A DNA stretch of 47,029 nucleotides. It comes from Escherichia coli (GTDB taxonomy: Bacteria > Pseudomonadota > Gammaproteobacteria > Enterobacterales > Enterobacteriaceae). The DNA lies in NCBI RefSeq assembly GCF_011881725.1, contig NZ_JAATUR010000037.1:1-47029 (forward strand), given 5' to 3'. Shown here piece by piece: positions 8,855 to 17,026 of the stretch (its first letter is position 1; each line of letters opens with the position of its first letter). The translations under genes and the position numbers were made by a program. The notes below the pieces were generated by a model. That model was not told the DNA's origin. It saw only the letters and a program-made list of their open reading frames with translations, and did no database searches.

Positions 8855-10186
8855 TTATGAGTTGCTACGGGCTGCATTGGCCACGGAGACGGTATCCTGC
8901 GCTTTTTGTTCTTCGCTTTTCAGTAAAGAACGTTCATAGGCGCGCAAAAATGGGAGGTACATCAGCGCCGACATCACCATACAGATAATGCACATCACTA
9001 CCGGGCTAAGTGCCCAGTTGGCAGCCCAGGAGGCACCAATTGGAGCAGGCGTAGTCCATGGCGTTAATGAGACAACCTGTGCCAGCCAGCCCAGCCTGGT
9101 CGCGGTGTAGGCCAGGATGGCGTTAATAATTGGCACGAAAACGAACGGAATAAACAACATCGGATTCATGATGATCGGCGCACCGAACAGAATAGGCTCA
9201 TTGATATTGAAAAAACTGGGGACAATGCCCATTTTTCCGATGGTACGTAAGTGAGCAACGCGGCTGCGTAACAGCAAGAACGCCAGCGGTAGCGTTGAGC
9301 CGACACCGCCAATCAGCAGATAGTGATCCCAAAACCCTTGCAGATAAACGTGAGGAAGTGCCGCGCCTGCTGCAAGAGCTGCCTGATTTGCCGACAGATT
9401 TGCCATCCAGAAGGGATTCATGATGCCAGTTACAATCAGTGAACCATGAATACCTGCGAACCAGAAAATCTGACACATCAGAACAGACAGCAGAATTGCA
9501 GGCAGAGAATCAGAGGCAGAGACCAGTGGCGCTAAAAGATGCATGATCGCCTCAGGAATAATCATTCCAGTCTGGGCTTCAATAAACAGATTCAGTGGGT
9601 GTAGCGTAGCAATTACCACCAGAACCGGGATAAGGATCTCAAAGGAACGCGCAACCCCAGTAGGGACTTCTTTGGGTAAGCGGATTGTCACGTTGTGTTG
9701 TTTTAACCAGGCGTACACACGAGTGGCATAAATCGCGGTAATCAGCGAAGTAAAAATCCCTTGTCCGGAAAGATATTGAGTCGATATTTTGCCGTCAGCG
9801 TAAGGTGCTGCGACCAGTAAAAATGCCATAAATGCCAGCAAGCCAGACATAATTGGATCGAGATTGAACTGTCGCCCAAGGCTGGCACCGATCCCTACTG
9901 AGATGAAGAAAGTCATCACACCCATGCTGAGGTTAAATGGCAACATCAGTTGTTCACGGTAGGTGGCAGAGAAATCCAGCCAGCCTCGGGCAAAGCTGTT
10001 GGTTGTTTCAGCCGAAAACGGAGGGAAAATAAACACCAGCATAAACGAGCCGATGATCATAAACGGTAGAGCGGCAGTAAAACCGTCGCGGATGGCAATC
10101 ACATATTTTTGCTGCCCCAGCTTCCCGGCAAGCGGTGTGATGGATTGTTCAATAACGGCAACCATTGATTGATATAACGAACTCAT
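8855..10186 (-). CDS. PTS system cellobiose-family IIC permease
   Basis: A 443-residue inner-membrane PTS permease of the Lac/ChbC IIC family with about ten hydrophobic segments. The conserved central part includes WFAGIHGSLIVTGIMNPFW, and the substrate-region signature FNINEPILFGAPIIMNP is clear. It takes up a beta-linked disaccharide or aryl-glucoside with phosphorylation by the separate IIB and IIA proteins. It starts 12 bases after the IIB stop behind AAAGGTG, and its stop overlaps the first possible start of the glycosidase gene. Length is close to ChbC (about 450). The substrate is an inference from family and neighbours. Confidence 0.94.
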   Translation of the reverse strand: MSSLYQSMVAVIEQSITPLAGKLGQQKYVIAIRDGFTAALPFMIIGSFMLVFIFPPFSAETTNSFARGWLDFSATYREQLMLPFNLSMGVMTFFISVGIGASLGRQFNLDPIMSGLLAFMAFLLVAAPYADGKISTQYLSGQGIFTSLITAIYATRVYAWLKQHNVTIRLPKEVPTGVARSFEILIPVLVVIATLHPLNLFIEAQTGMIIPEAIMHLLAPLVSASDSLPAILLSVLMCQIFWFAGIHGSLIVTGIMNPFWMANLSANQAALAAGAALPHVYLQGFWDHYLLIGGVGSTLPLAFLLLRSRVAHLRTIGKMGIVPSFFNINEPILFGAPIIMNPMLFIPFVFVPIINAILAYTATRLGWLAQVVSLTPWTTPAPIGASWAANWALSPVVMCIICMVMSALMYLPFLRAYERSLLKSEEQKAQDTVSVANAARSNS

Positions 10187-10198
10187 AATGACACCTTT

Positions 10199-10513
10199 CT
10201 AATGTGTCGCTGCAATGAGCGACAGAGCGTAATCCAGCACTTTGTCACCCCGTTGCATTCCGTAGTCCGCCATATCGATGGTTTTTACGGGTATTCCCTG
10301 GGGGGCGGCCTTTTCTGCGAGCATGTTTAACATATACTTTACCTGCGGTCCGAGTAGCACCACTTGATATTTTGGAAACTGAATATCAAATTCGGAAACT
10401 CCGTAGGCATCTATCTCTACCGGTAGCTTTCTGCTTTCTGCGGCTTCGACCATTTTTTTCACCAGCAGACTGGTTGACATCCCCGCAGAACAACACAACA
10501 TAATCCTGACCAT
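10199..10513 (-). CDS. PTS system lactose/cellobiose-family IIB component
   Basis: A 104-residue cytoplasmic IIB protein, first gene of the operon. The phosphorylated cysteine is the second Cys of MLCCSAGMSTSLL (Cys8), followed by the typical P-loop. The ATG at 10513 (MVRIML) is chosen because GAGGA lies eight bases upstream; the in-frame ATG at 10522 is too close to that site. It would receive phosphate from the IIA protein and phosphorylate the sugar during transport through IIC. Family length is normal. Confidence 0.94.
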   Translation of the reverse strand: MVRIMLCCSAGMSTSLLVKKMVEAAESRKLPVEIDAYGVSEFDIQFPKYQVVLLGPQVKYMLNMLAEKAAPQGIPVKTIDMADYGMQRGDKVLDYALSLIAATH

Positions 10514-10566
10514 CTGACACATCCTCTGAATGTAAAAATCTATTTCGCAATTGATTTGATATCATT

Positions 10567-10582
10567 TGGAAACCGGTTTCCA
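10567..10582. promoter_or_regulatory. LacI-family operator O1 (perfect palindrome)
   Basis: TGGAAACCGGTTTCCA is a perfect 16-bp palindrome with the central CG characteristic of LacI/GalR-family operators. It lies 54 bp upstream of the IIB start codon. The likely ligand is the regulator encoded divergently. Confidence 0.8.
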
Positions 10583-10599
10583 TTCACGGAAACACAAAC

Positions 10600-10615
10600 T
10601 GTGACGGCTATCAGA
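10600..10615. promoter_or_regulatory. Candidate CRP site of the PTS operon
   Basis: TGTGACGGCTATCAGA matches the TGTGA-N6-TCACA pattern at nine of ten positions. It lies on the upstream side of operator O1 for the PTS operon, a position suitable for class I activation. Motif evidence only. Confidence 0.55.
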
Positions 10616-10690
10616 TTTCGCTATAAAGTCACGTTATTATTTCGATTCTGTTCACATTTTTATCATTATTAGCTCAGTTTTGAGGTGTCA

Positions 10691-10707
10691 TGGAAAATCG
10701 GTTTCCA
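10691..10707. promoter_or_regulatory. LacI-family operator O2
   Basis: TGGAAAATCGGTTTCCA repeats both arms of O1 (TGGAAA and TTTCCA) with one extra central base. Its centre is about 124.5 bp from that of O1, close to twelve helical turns, and about 100 bp upstream of the regulator start. Confidence 0.7.
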
Positions 10708-10804
10708 TTAAAAAACGGAAACAGTTATACTGCGAGCGGCTAATATTTAAGCCAACAGGAATTCAGGATTGTGGGAGCCGGGGCTGCTCTGTCAGGGGAG
10801 AATG

Positions 10805-11761
10805 ATGTCTACTATCAATGATGTATCGCGTTTGGCTGGCGTATCAAAAGCGACAGTATCTCGGGTATTGAGCGGATCGCGTGGTGTTAAAGAAGCTAGC
10901 CGTCTCGCGGTATTGAAAGCCGTTGAAGAGCTAAACTATCGTCCCAATGTCATTGCGCAGTCACTGCTGACGCAATCTACAGGATGTATTGGTGTAATTT
11001 GTGCTCAGGAAAACATTAATCAGACCACCGGTTATCTATACGCTCTGGAAAAACATCTCAGCCAGCATCAAAAACATCTGCTTCTTCGCTTCGCCAGCAA
11101 TAAAACCGAGGTGAAGAACGCCCTTGATGAGCTGAGCTGTGGTTTGTGCGATGACGTGCTGATTATTGGTGCGCGTTTCCCACTGAATATTCATCAGGAA
11201 AACGTGATACTGGTGGACTGCCTTGAGACGGGTAATGAGGTTAACAGCATTCAGTTCGACCACACATTCGCGACTGAAACAGCTTGTAACTATCTGATAA
11301 GTCAGAACAGACGACAAATTGCTCTCATCCACCCACACGGTATGGGATTTTCTGACCAGGTCTTACTGGGCTATAAACATGCCCTGGAGAAAAACTTTCT
11401 TCCCTTTAACCGTAATCTGGTTTTTATGGAAGCAATATCTTCCTCTGTGGCTTTGCAGGAGTTGCTAAATAACGCATCAACACTGAACTTTAATGCGTTA
11501 TTAGTTGCTGATGAACAGCAAGCACAGCGGGTGATACCGCAATTGCAGGCATTTAACAAATCTGTTCCTGAGGACATTATGGTATTTAGTCTGGCGGGTA
11601 CTGTACATCTTCCGGGGATACCGACCATTCCGGCGATAGAATATTCGCTGGACGAAATGGCCGCCCGCATAGTCAGTTGGCTTAACGAGAAAACGCAGAC
11701 GATGCTGGGTTCATATGTTCTGCGTGGTGATTTGATTATTCCCGATGTACGTTCACGTTAA
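10805..11761 (+). CDS. LacI/GalR-family transcriptional regulator of the PTS operon
   Basis: A 318-residue regulator. Residues 2-24 (STINDVSRLAGVSKATVSRVLSG) form the LacI-type helix-turn-helix and residues 40-56 the hinge (VEELNYRPN). The rest is the periplasmic-binding-protein-like effector domain, with the family signatures LLVADEQQA and the C-terminal IVSWLNEK region. The ATG at 10805 is preferred (AGGGG six bases upstream); an ATG directly before it at 10802 is equally readable. It diverges from the PTS operon, whose region carries two operators of the type this family binds. Repression relieved by a phosphorylated or free sugar is inferred. This separates the operon from the E. coli bgc operon, described as having a GntR-type regulator. 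Confidence 0.92.
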   Translation: MSTINDVSRLAGVSKATVSRVLSGSRGVKEASRLAVLKAVEELNYRPNVIAQSLLTQSTGCIGVICAQENINQTTGYLYALEKHLSQHQKHLLLRFASNKTEVKNALDELSCGLCDDVLIIGARFPLNIHQENVILVDCLETGNEVNSIQFDHTFATETACNYLISQNRRQIALIHPHGMGFSDQVLLGYKHALEKNFLPFNRNLVFMEAISSSVALQELLNNASTLNFNALLVADEQQAQRVIPQLQAFNKSVPEDIMVFSLAGTVHLPGIPTIPAIEYSLDEMAARIVSWLNEKTQTMLGSYVLRGDLIIPDVRSR

Positions 11762-11774
11762 GTGCGAAATGTGT

Positions 11775-11798
11775 GACGTGAAGCGACGGCTTCACGTC
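11775..11798. terminator. Shared hairpin between convergent regulator and yicS
   Basis: A perfect 10-bp stem GACGTGAAGC/GCTTCACGTC with a four-base loop sits 13 bp after the regulator stop and touches the yicS stop. It lacks a T-run on either side, so it is a candidate bidirectional hairpin rather than a proven terminator. Confidence 0.5.
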
Positions 11799-12091
11799 TA
11801 CATATCCGGGCATTCAACCTTACCTAATGCTTCCCAGTAATTGTTCTGGTTATTGCGTTCCATCGCCACAATAGCCTCACGGATGTGCTGCTGATTACTT
11901 TCATCAGACAACATCATCTTTTCCCAGGCCTCGTCTGATATTGACGCTTGTGGAGTACATATTTTCCGTAAATCAGCTAATACGGTCTTTTTTTCATTTG
12001 CCGATTGCAACGAACTGAATGGCGAATCGGCCAGTGCGAGGCCTGGCAAGATGAAAAAGGCAGTAATAAGAAACAGTATCGTTGGTTTCAT
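11798..12091 (-). CDS. yicS: YicS, small secreted protein of unknown function
   Basis: A 97-residue protein with a clear Sec signal peptide (MKPTILFLITAFFILPGLALA, cleavage before DSPFSS). The mature part of about 76 residues is helical and has two cysteines (in KICTPQ and VECPDM) that could form a disulfide in the periplasm. Length equals K-12 YicS and the sequence is closely similar. No function is known. It converges with the PTS regulator gene and lies 113 bp downstream of the yicL stop in the same direction, whereas K-12 has nlpA between these two genes. Confidence 0.9.
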   Translation of the reverse strand: MKPTILFLITAFFILPGLALADSPFSSLQSANEKKTVLADLRKICTPQASISDEAWEKMMLSDESNQQHIREAIVAMERNNQNNYWEALGKVECPDM

Positions 12092-12204
12092 GGACTCACC
12101 CTTTTAGCACCACATTTTATAAAGAGTAAGTGTAGACAGATTTTATTTCCCTCATCTGCCTGTACGAAATATGTATGCCGCAATCAGTAAGAAGTGCCAG
12201 GTTG

Positions 12205-13107
12205 TCAGGCTTTTCTGATACGACGACGTGAGTCCATTGAAATCAAGATCACTGACGAGAGAATCAGCAATGTACCTAACCAGTCCGGCACGGTGAAGGT
12301 AATACCCAACAGCAGTAGTGACAAAAACGCGCTGCTTAACGGTTCAGCACAACTCAATATACTGGCTTTCGGTCCGCCAATTAACTGTGCACCTTTCAAA
12401 TAAAGGCTAAATGTTACCGCTGTACCAATCACCACCAGATAGAAAAAGGCCAGTATCAAACTGGTATTCACCATAAAGTGAGTGTCTTGTCTGGCGTAAA
12501 AAGGCAGAAGGATCAGGCCACCTAATAACATACTCCAGCCGACAATAGGTAACGTTCCGTAACGCGAGATAAGCGCGGAAGGGTAAGTGGTATAAAATGC
12601 GGCGGCAAACGCTGAGGCTATTCCCCAGAACAGCGCAGCAGGAGAGATCGACAACGATGTTGGATCACCATGAGTGACCAATAAAAAAGTGCCGAGCAGT
12701 GAGGTCAAAATCGCGGTAAAAACCAGAATTCCAGGGCGCGATTTTCGTACCAGTGAGAACCAGGCCACAATAATCGTAGGTGATAAAAATTGCAGCACCG
12801 TTGCTGTAGCAGCATTGGATTTTTCAATGGTCAGTAAGAAAGTCAGCTGGACGGTCAGAGCGCCGACAATGGAAAAAATAAGCAGGCTGATGGCATCTTT
12901 ATGATTCTTAATGATCGAGAAGACTTTATCGCCGTGGACAAAAGAGAGCGTCAGTAGAATAAGTCCGGCAAATATCAGTCGCGTCATCGTCAGAAACTGC
13001 GATGACATCTGACTTTGCTCCATGATGTATTGCGCGCAAACGCCTGAACTTCCCCATAATACGGCGGCAATCAGAACGTTCATCATCCCCTTTCTGGTGG
13101 AACCCAT
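12205..13107 (-). CDS. yicL: EamA-family inner-membrane transporter YicL
   Basis: A 300-residue protein of the drug/metabolite transporter superfamily with ten predicted membrane helices in two EamA repeats (N-terminal [12 protein letters not shown], second repeat from about residue 150). Substrate unknown; the family includes amino-acid and metabolite exporters. It matches K-12 YicL closely, but the C-terminus ends at RRRIRKA and is about seven residues shorter than the K-12 protein as I recall it. The start ATG at 13107 begins MGSTRKGM. It diverges from the FliB-like gene. The K-12 neighbour nlpA is not present downstream. Confidence 0.9.
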   Translation of the reverse strand: MGSTRKGMMNVLIAAVLWGSSGVCAQYIMEQSQMSSQFLTMTRLIFAGLILLTLSFVHGDKVFSIIKNHKDAISLLIFSIVGALTVQLTFLLTIEKSNAATATVLQFLSPTIIVAWFSLVRKSRPGILVFTAILTSLLGTFLLVTHGDPTSLSISPAALFWGIASAFAAAFYTTYPSALISRYGTLPIVGWSMLLGGLILLPFYARQDTHFMVNTSLILAFFYLVVIGTAVTFSLYLKGAQLIGGPKASILSCAEPLSSAFLSLLLLGITFTVPDWLGTLLILSSVILISMDSRRRIRKA

Positions 13108-13312
13108 TTTTCCCTCTGCATACTGTTTTGTCGTTTATGTATGCAGGCATGATAGCAAAAATAGCGAGAATGACTCCTTCCGGTAAACCAGCCATTTGAT
13201 GGGGGCGAGCATTTATGAAATGGGTGAAGTACTTGTTAAACCGTCAGGTTATGACGTTATCATTTTGTTCTGACAGCGTGCTACTGTTCGCTTTTTAAAC
13301 GCGAAAAATGTT

Positions 13313-14527
13313 ATGCAAATCCATAAAGTGATAACCCCCGAGTTTGTGAAGAAGTTTGCCTGCGTCGGCCCCGACTGCCTGATTTCCTGCTGTCAGGGAT
13401 GGCAGATACACATCGACAAGAAAACCCATCATACTTACCTCAACGAACAGCACCCGGAAATTGCCCAGTTGGCGAAAGAGAATCTATTACGGGTGCGAAA
13501 TGGTAAAAGCCGCTATTCGATAATTAAACTGGACGCGCAGAATCAGTGTCCGTTTCTCGATGAAAATAAACTCTGCCTGGTCCATCGCGAGCTGGGAGAA
13601 AAAGCACTGTCAGAAACCTGTTCCAGGTATCCACGTTGCAAAAAGCACTATGCGGATACAACTCGCCATTCGATGGTGCTCTCATGTCCAGAAGTAGCCC
13701 GACTGGTATTGTTTGATGCCGACAGCATGTTAGTGCACGAACAGGATGAGCTTTTGGCGAAGGCGAAAAACACGTTCACTGCCCAACATTCGGTTAATCA
13801 GATCCACCAGATTGTGCATCTCTTTGCCTGGCACCTCTTACAGGCGCCATCGTTGAATGTTGAAGATAATCTGATGGCGCTGGCACAGTTTATGGTTTAT
13901 CTACAGCGCATTGATTTCGATCTGCACCACCATTTTGCGCAGGCTGAACAGTACCATCAGGAGCTATTAAGCAAGCTGGCGGCAGGTATGAGCCTGATTA
14001 GCCACTCAACGCCTATGGAGTCGGTTGGATTGAAGGTGCGTGCGCTGACGGTATTGGGTTCACTTGTCGCGAATAAGGGCAGCAGGGATAGTATTATCGC
14101 TGAGGCGCATCGAAAGATGGCGGTGTATTTAGACGTGGCAAACAGCCCGGATAAGCAGGTTCTGGCTGACAAGTTTGCAGTCCTGAACAAGCAGTGGCAG
14201 CAGCTTTGCCAGGATTCTATCCTCAGTGCTCCGCATGTATTGCGCAATTTGTTGACCTACAAAATTTACCACAGCTATTTTCCGGGGACTGACTTCTCAA
14301 CGGCTATGCGTCAGATTTACCGTTTGATCCTCGACTATTTCTACATTAAGCATTTGTTGAGTCTGATATCGCTGGAGGTAACTCCGGATGAGGCAACGGT
14401 ACTGAAGATTGTGGCGAGCCTTGCGGAGAAAACCTTGCATTCGTCAACTATCGATAAGCGGATGAATAAAGCGATCGACATGATCAATGCTGGTGACGAT
14501 CTCTCCTGCCTGCTGTTGATTCGTTAA
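13313..14527 (+). CDS. FliB-like lysine-N-methylase (orphan)
   Basis: A 404-residue protein resembling FliB, the enzyme that methylates lysines of flagellin in Salmonella. The N-terminal 130 residues hold the cysteine cluster typical of the family: Cys17, Cys22, Cys26 and Cys27 (ACVGPDCLISCC), then Cys79, Cys88, Cys103 and Cys109, probably binding an iron-sulfur cluster or metal. The rest is helical without obvious motifs. No flagellar gene lies nearby; in Salmonella fliB is next to fliC. It occupies the place between yicL and selC where K-12 has setC, so it looks horizontally acquired. Its substrate here, flagellin or another protein, is unknown. The ribosome binding site is weak. Confidence 0.82.
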   Translation: MQIHKVITPEFVKKFACVGPDCLISCCQGWQIHIDKKTHHTYLNEQHPEIAQLAKENLLRVRNGKSRYSIIKLDAQNQCPFLDENKLCLVHRELGEKALSETCSRYPRCKKHYADTTRHSMVLSCPEVARLVLFDADSMLVHEQDELLAKAKNTFTAQHSVNQIHQIVHLFAWHLLQAPSLNVEDNLMALAQFMVYLQRIDFDLHHHFAQAEQYHQELLSKLAAGMSLISHSTPMESVGLKVRALTVLGSLVANKGSRDSIIAEAHRKMAVYLDVANSPDKQVLADKFAVLNKQWQQLCQDSILSAPHVLRNLLTYKIYHSYFPGTDFSTAMRQIYRLILDYFYIKHLLSLISLEVTPDEATVLKIVASLAEKTLHSSTIDKRMNKAIDMINAGDDLSCLLLIR

Positions 14528-14727
14528 AGGACTGGTGGATTTAACGCGGATGCACAACATAATAAATTTGTCTGTCGGGGACTGGGTTAAGCATTTGTCT
14601 GACATGTCGCTTCCATTGCAATAAATGTTAAGAACAAACCCGTTAACGCCAATTGAATCATGAGCTGAAGAAATAATCTGGCTTAAACGGTATTACAAGG
14701 GATGGCTAAACGTCAGAAGAGGAATTT
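14528..14727. other. Intergenic region at the 3' end of selC
   Basis: 200 bp with no supported gene. This is the side where pathogenicity islands integrate into the selC 3' end in other E. coli. No integrase, no repeated tRNA 3' end and no insertion-sequence end was seen. Confidence 0.5.
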
Positions 14728-14822
14728 TGGCGGAAGATCACAGGAGTCGAACCTGCCCGGGACCGCTGGCGGCCCCAACTGGATTTGAAGTCCAGCCGCC
14801 TCACCGGAGACGACGATCTTCC
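14728..14822 (-). tRNA. selC: Selenocysteine tRNA (anticodon TCA)
   Basis: A 95-base tRNA gene matching E. coli selC. On the minus strand it starts GGAAGATCGTCG and ends GATCTTCCGCCA with an encoded CCA, the first seven bases pairing with GATCTTCC. It has the long acceptor stem, the anticodon loop around ACTTCAAAT with TCA, a long variable arm (GGGGCCGCCAGCGGTCCC) and the T arm with GGTTCGACTCC. It is charged with serine, converted to selenocysteine by SelA, delivered by SelB, and reads UGA in formate dehydrogenases. selC is a well-known integration hot spot. Confidence 0.98.
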
Positions 14823-14848
14823 GCGCCTCGATTGCTACATGGAGGCGG

Positions 14849-14882
14849 GGCGCATTATAGCTAGTTCCACGGCTTATCACAT
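14849..14882 (-). promoter_or_regulatory. selC promoter
   Basis: On the minus strand a perfect -10 box TATAAT (14854-14859) is followed by a GC-rich discriminator GCGCCCCGCC just before the tRNA leader, typical of stable-RNA promoters. No good -35 match was found at the expected spacing. Confidence 0.65.
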
Positions 14883-15195
14883 CCCCCATCACACTTTTTT
14901 CCGTTTCGTTTCGCCTTGCCTTGATTTATTTCATATAAACAATCAGAAAATCAACATGTTATATTTTTGTTCTGCCGTGATTAGAGAAAAAAGAAATGTG
15001 TGTTGATAACGATAACAGTAACAGTTGTGGAACGTACTTAAAGATACTATCGGTGAGCAAGACACGGTCAGTTTGCTCGTTTCACTTCCGTGTGTGGGGC
15101 GACGGCGACGCCAACTATGAATTGGTAAAATTGTTATTGTTGTTCTGCGGTAATAATGGGGACGCTAACGTTGGTCTCCGTTAGCGTCTGCGTAT
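14883..15195. other. Gene-free region between selC and yicH
   Basis: Together with the selC promoter, about 370 bp hold no supported gene. In K-12 yicJ and yicI (alpha-xyloside transport and hydrolysis) lie between selC and yicH; no remnant of either could be recognised. The yicH-proximal end carries the hairpin listed next. Confidence 0.6.
15161..15188 (-). terminator. Hairpin downstream of yicH
   Basis: A perfect 10-bp stem GACGCTAACG/CGTTAGCGTC with an 8-base loop begins 7 bp after the yicH stop codon. There is no T-run on the minus strand, so its strength as a terminator is uncertain. Confidence 0.55.
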
Positions 15196-16905
15196 TTACT
15201 GCACCGGCTCTGTTGACATGATTTCGCCGCTGGAAACGACGCCAGCATTCATGGTCTGGGTCACTTGCTGTTTTTCGGCGTTCACGGCATGGAGTTGCCC
15301 ATTAACCGTGGGTTTTAGCGGTACATCGGCCTGAATATCGCCACTGGCGGTGAGCTGAATATTGCCATCGCCAGTAATCGGTAGTTCTGGCCATCCCCAC
15401 TGTTGCAGAATATTCACCGGCACACCACGTCCATTGAGGCTGATCTGGGTCCGGCGCTGTGGCGTTTGTGAAACGCTGGCCGTGGCTTCCAGAATACCTT
15501 TCTCAGTAAACGCGCTAAGTTCGCTGATATTCACCGTGCTGCTGTTGGCGGCCAGCGACAGCGATGGACGACGAACATCCACCCGATTGAACGTCGCGGC
15601 GGCGGCATTCAGATTCGCCGCGCCACTCCAGACGCCCCATTGGTGATTGGCAACCAGTGTCAGATTCGTACCATAGCCATCCAGGGCGGTGAGTTGCCAC
15701 GGAAAGTCAGGGGCGATATCAATGATCAGGTTGCGGCTGGCGCTAAATCTCTTCAGTTGCAGGCTGTTTAACCAGCCGGGTGTCGCTTCCATCCATAAAT
15801 GTTGCCAGTTTTTTGGCAGGGTATATTCCAGCCCGACAATTGCCGCATCATCGAGAACCAGCGTTTTCCCGTCGCGTTGCCAGTTACCTGACGTCCTCAC
15901 CATGCCACCTTCCCAACGACTGGTGAACTGACGCAGCACCACGCCCTGCGGAGAAAATTCCGCGTTCATAATCGGGTCAAACAAATGCAGCGAACCATAA
16001 ATAAACTCGCTGGCGTTCATCGACAACTTGCCTTCCTGTGTCTGCCAGTCATCTTTACTGAAGGTCATGTTGCGCAAGCTGAGATCGAGATCGGTCACCG
16101 CCCAGTCCGGGCCTTGTAGACGGGCATCGATCACTTCCAGGCGACCAATTTGCAACGAAGGCACAGAGCGCAATGGCGCAAAGAAATCAGTCAGCGATTT
16201 TTCGCTTTGTAGACGGATATCCGCCAGGCGCAGATTTTCTACCTGCCAGCTACCGTCGGCGTTACGCTGCGCATTTCCGGTTAGTGTGCCGCGCGCGATG
16301 TCGGCACCCAGGTTGGTCAGTGTAACGCGATCGTCATCAATACTGCCTTCAACCAACACATTGGTGGCAGGAACATCATTGAGCGAAAGTGAGCCAGCAC
16401 TGAACTGAATCTGTGCTTTCGTTCCCAACACTTTACCGGCTTCTGGCGACCACGGAACGACGCCGCCATTTACCCGCTGCGCACTCAGTTTCCACTCGCT
16501 ATTTGGGCTATTAAATGCCATATCGCGCAGTTGCAGGCGACCGGCTTTGAACGGTAACGGCGCGGTCTGGTCGGTGAGATTCAGCGTCCCGTTTTCCAGC
16601 AGAATAGTATCGACATGGCGCGGTTCGGTGAGTTGCCGACTACTCAAGGCGATATCAACACTTTTTGCCACCAGGGTAGCGGGCTGACCATCACGACCAA
16701 ACGTGACGTTCTCCAGCATGATATGAGACGGCGCAGAAAAGCGGTGAACCATCGCCCCGAAGGTCAGATGGTAGCCGCTATTTTCGGAAATCCATGCGCT
16801 GATATGCTCCGCACCCCAACGGGTTTGCAGAAGAAAATAGAGGCCAGTTATCACCACGAGTAGCGCGACGAAAATGTAGAGAAGCAGCTTCCCAATAAAT
16901 TTCAT
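15196..16905 (-). CDS. yicH: YicH, AsmA-family envelope protein
   Basis: A 569-residue AsmA-like protein. The N-terminal membrane helix (LLLYIFVALLVVITGLYFLLQ, about residues 5-28) anchors a long periplasmic domain rich in beta-strands. AsmA-family proteins act in outer-membrane biogenesis and bridge-like lipid transport, but the specific role of YicH is not established. The ATG at 16905 gives the K-12 length and follows GGAAGA; the open frame extends eight codons upstream. It is transcribed in the same direction as xanP, whose stop lies 121 bp upstream, and may share that transcript or have its own promoter. Confidence 0.93.
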   Translation of the reverse strand: MKFIGKLLLYIFVALLVVITGLYFLLQTRWGAEHISAWISENSGYHLTFGAMVHRFSAPSHIMLENVTFGRDGQPATLVAKSVDIALSSRQLTEPRHVDTILLENGTLNLTDQTAPLPFKAGRLQLRDMAFNSPNSEWKLSAQRVNGGVVPWSPEAGKVLGTKAQIQFSAGSLSLNDVPATNVLVEGSIDDDRVTLTNLGADIARGTLTGNAQRNADGSWQVENLRLADIRLQSEKSLTDFFAPLRSVPSLQIGRLEVIDARLQGPDWAVTDLDLSLRNMTFSKDDWQTQEGKLSMNASEFIYGSLHLFDPIMNAEFSPQGVVLRQFTSRWEGGMVRTSGNWQRDGKTLVLDDAAIVGLEYTLPKNWQHLWMEATPGWLNSLQLKRFSASRNLIIDIAPDFPWQLTALDGYGTNLTLVANHQWGVWSGAANLNAAAATFNRVDVRRPSLSLAANSSTVNISELSAFTEKGILEATASVSQTPQRRTQISLNGRGVPVNILQQWGWPELPITGDGNIQLTASGDIQADVPLKPTVNGQLHAVNAEKQQVTQTMNAGVVSSGEIMSTEPVQ

Positions 16906-17026
16906 AGTCTTCCATCCCGCGAAATACACATAAGGGAGTTATGCACGATTTACGTGCATTCCTCAAGGCGGGAATGGTGAAAGAGAGTTGCTGCGGCGGT
17001 AAAGAAACTTACCGCCGATAAGTGAA

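Larger units (their letters stand above)
10514..10804. promoter_or_regulatory. Divergent control region of the PTS operon and its regulator
   Basis: This 291-bp region separates the IIB gene (minus) from the LacI-family regulator gene (plus). It holds two LacI/GalR-type operators, a CRP-like site and two extra GGAAAC half-sites (near 10588-10594 and 10716-10722), each just downstream of an operator. It is where both transcripts must start; individual -35/-10 boxes could not be fixed by eye. Confidence 0.75.

Noticed and set aside
5557..11761. The accessory operon as the E. coli bgc operon
   Set aside because: bgc is described with a GntR-type regulator and a different gene order; here the regulator is clearly LacI-type with LacI-type operators, so no bgc names were given.
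14528..14727. Possible pathogenicity island at the selC 3' end
   Set aside because: No integrase gene, no duplicated tRNA 3' end and no virulence genes; only one accessory gene lies near.
14883..15188. Short plus-strand frames in the selC-yicH gap (for example 14785-15006)
   Set aside because: They overlap the selC gene or its promoter or have no ribosome binding site, and their translations show no domain.
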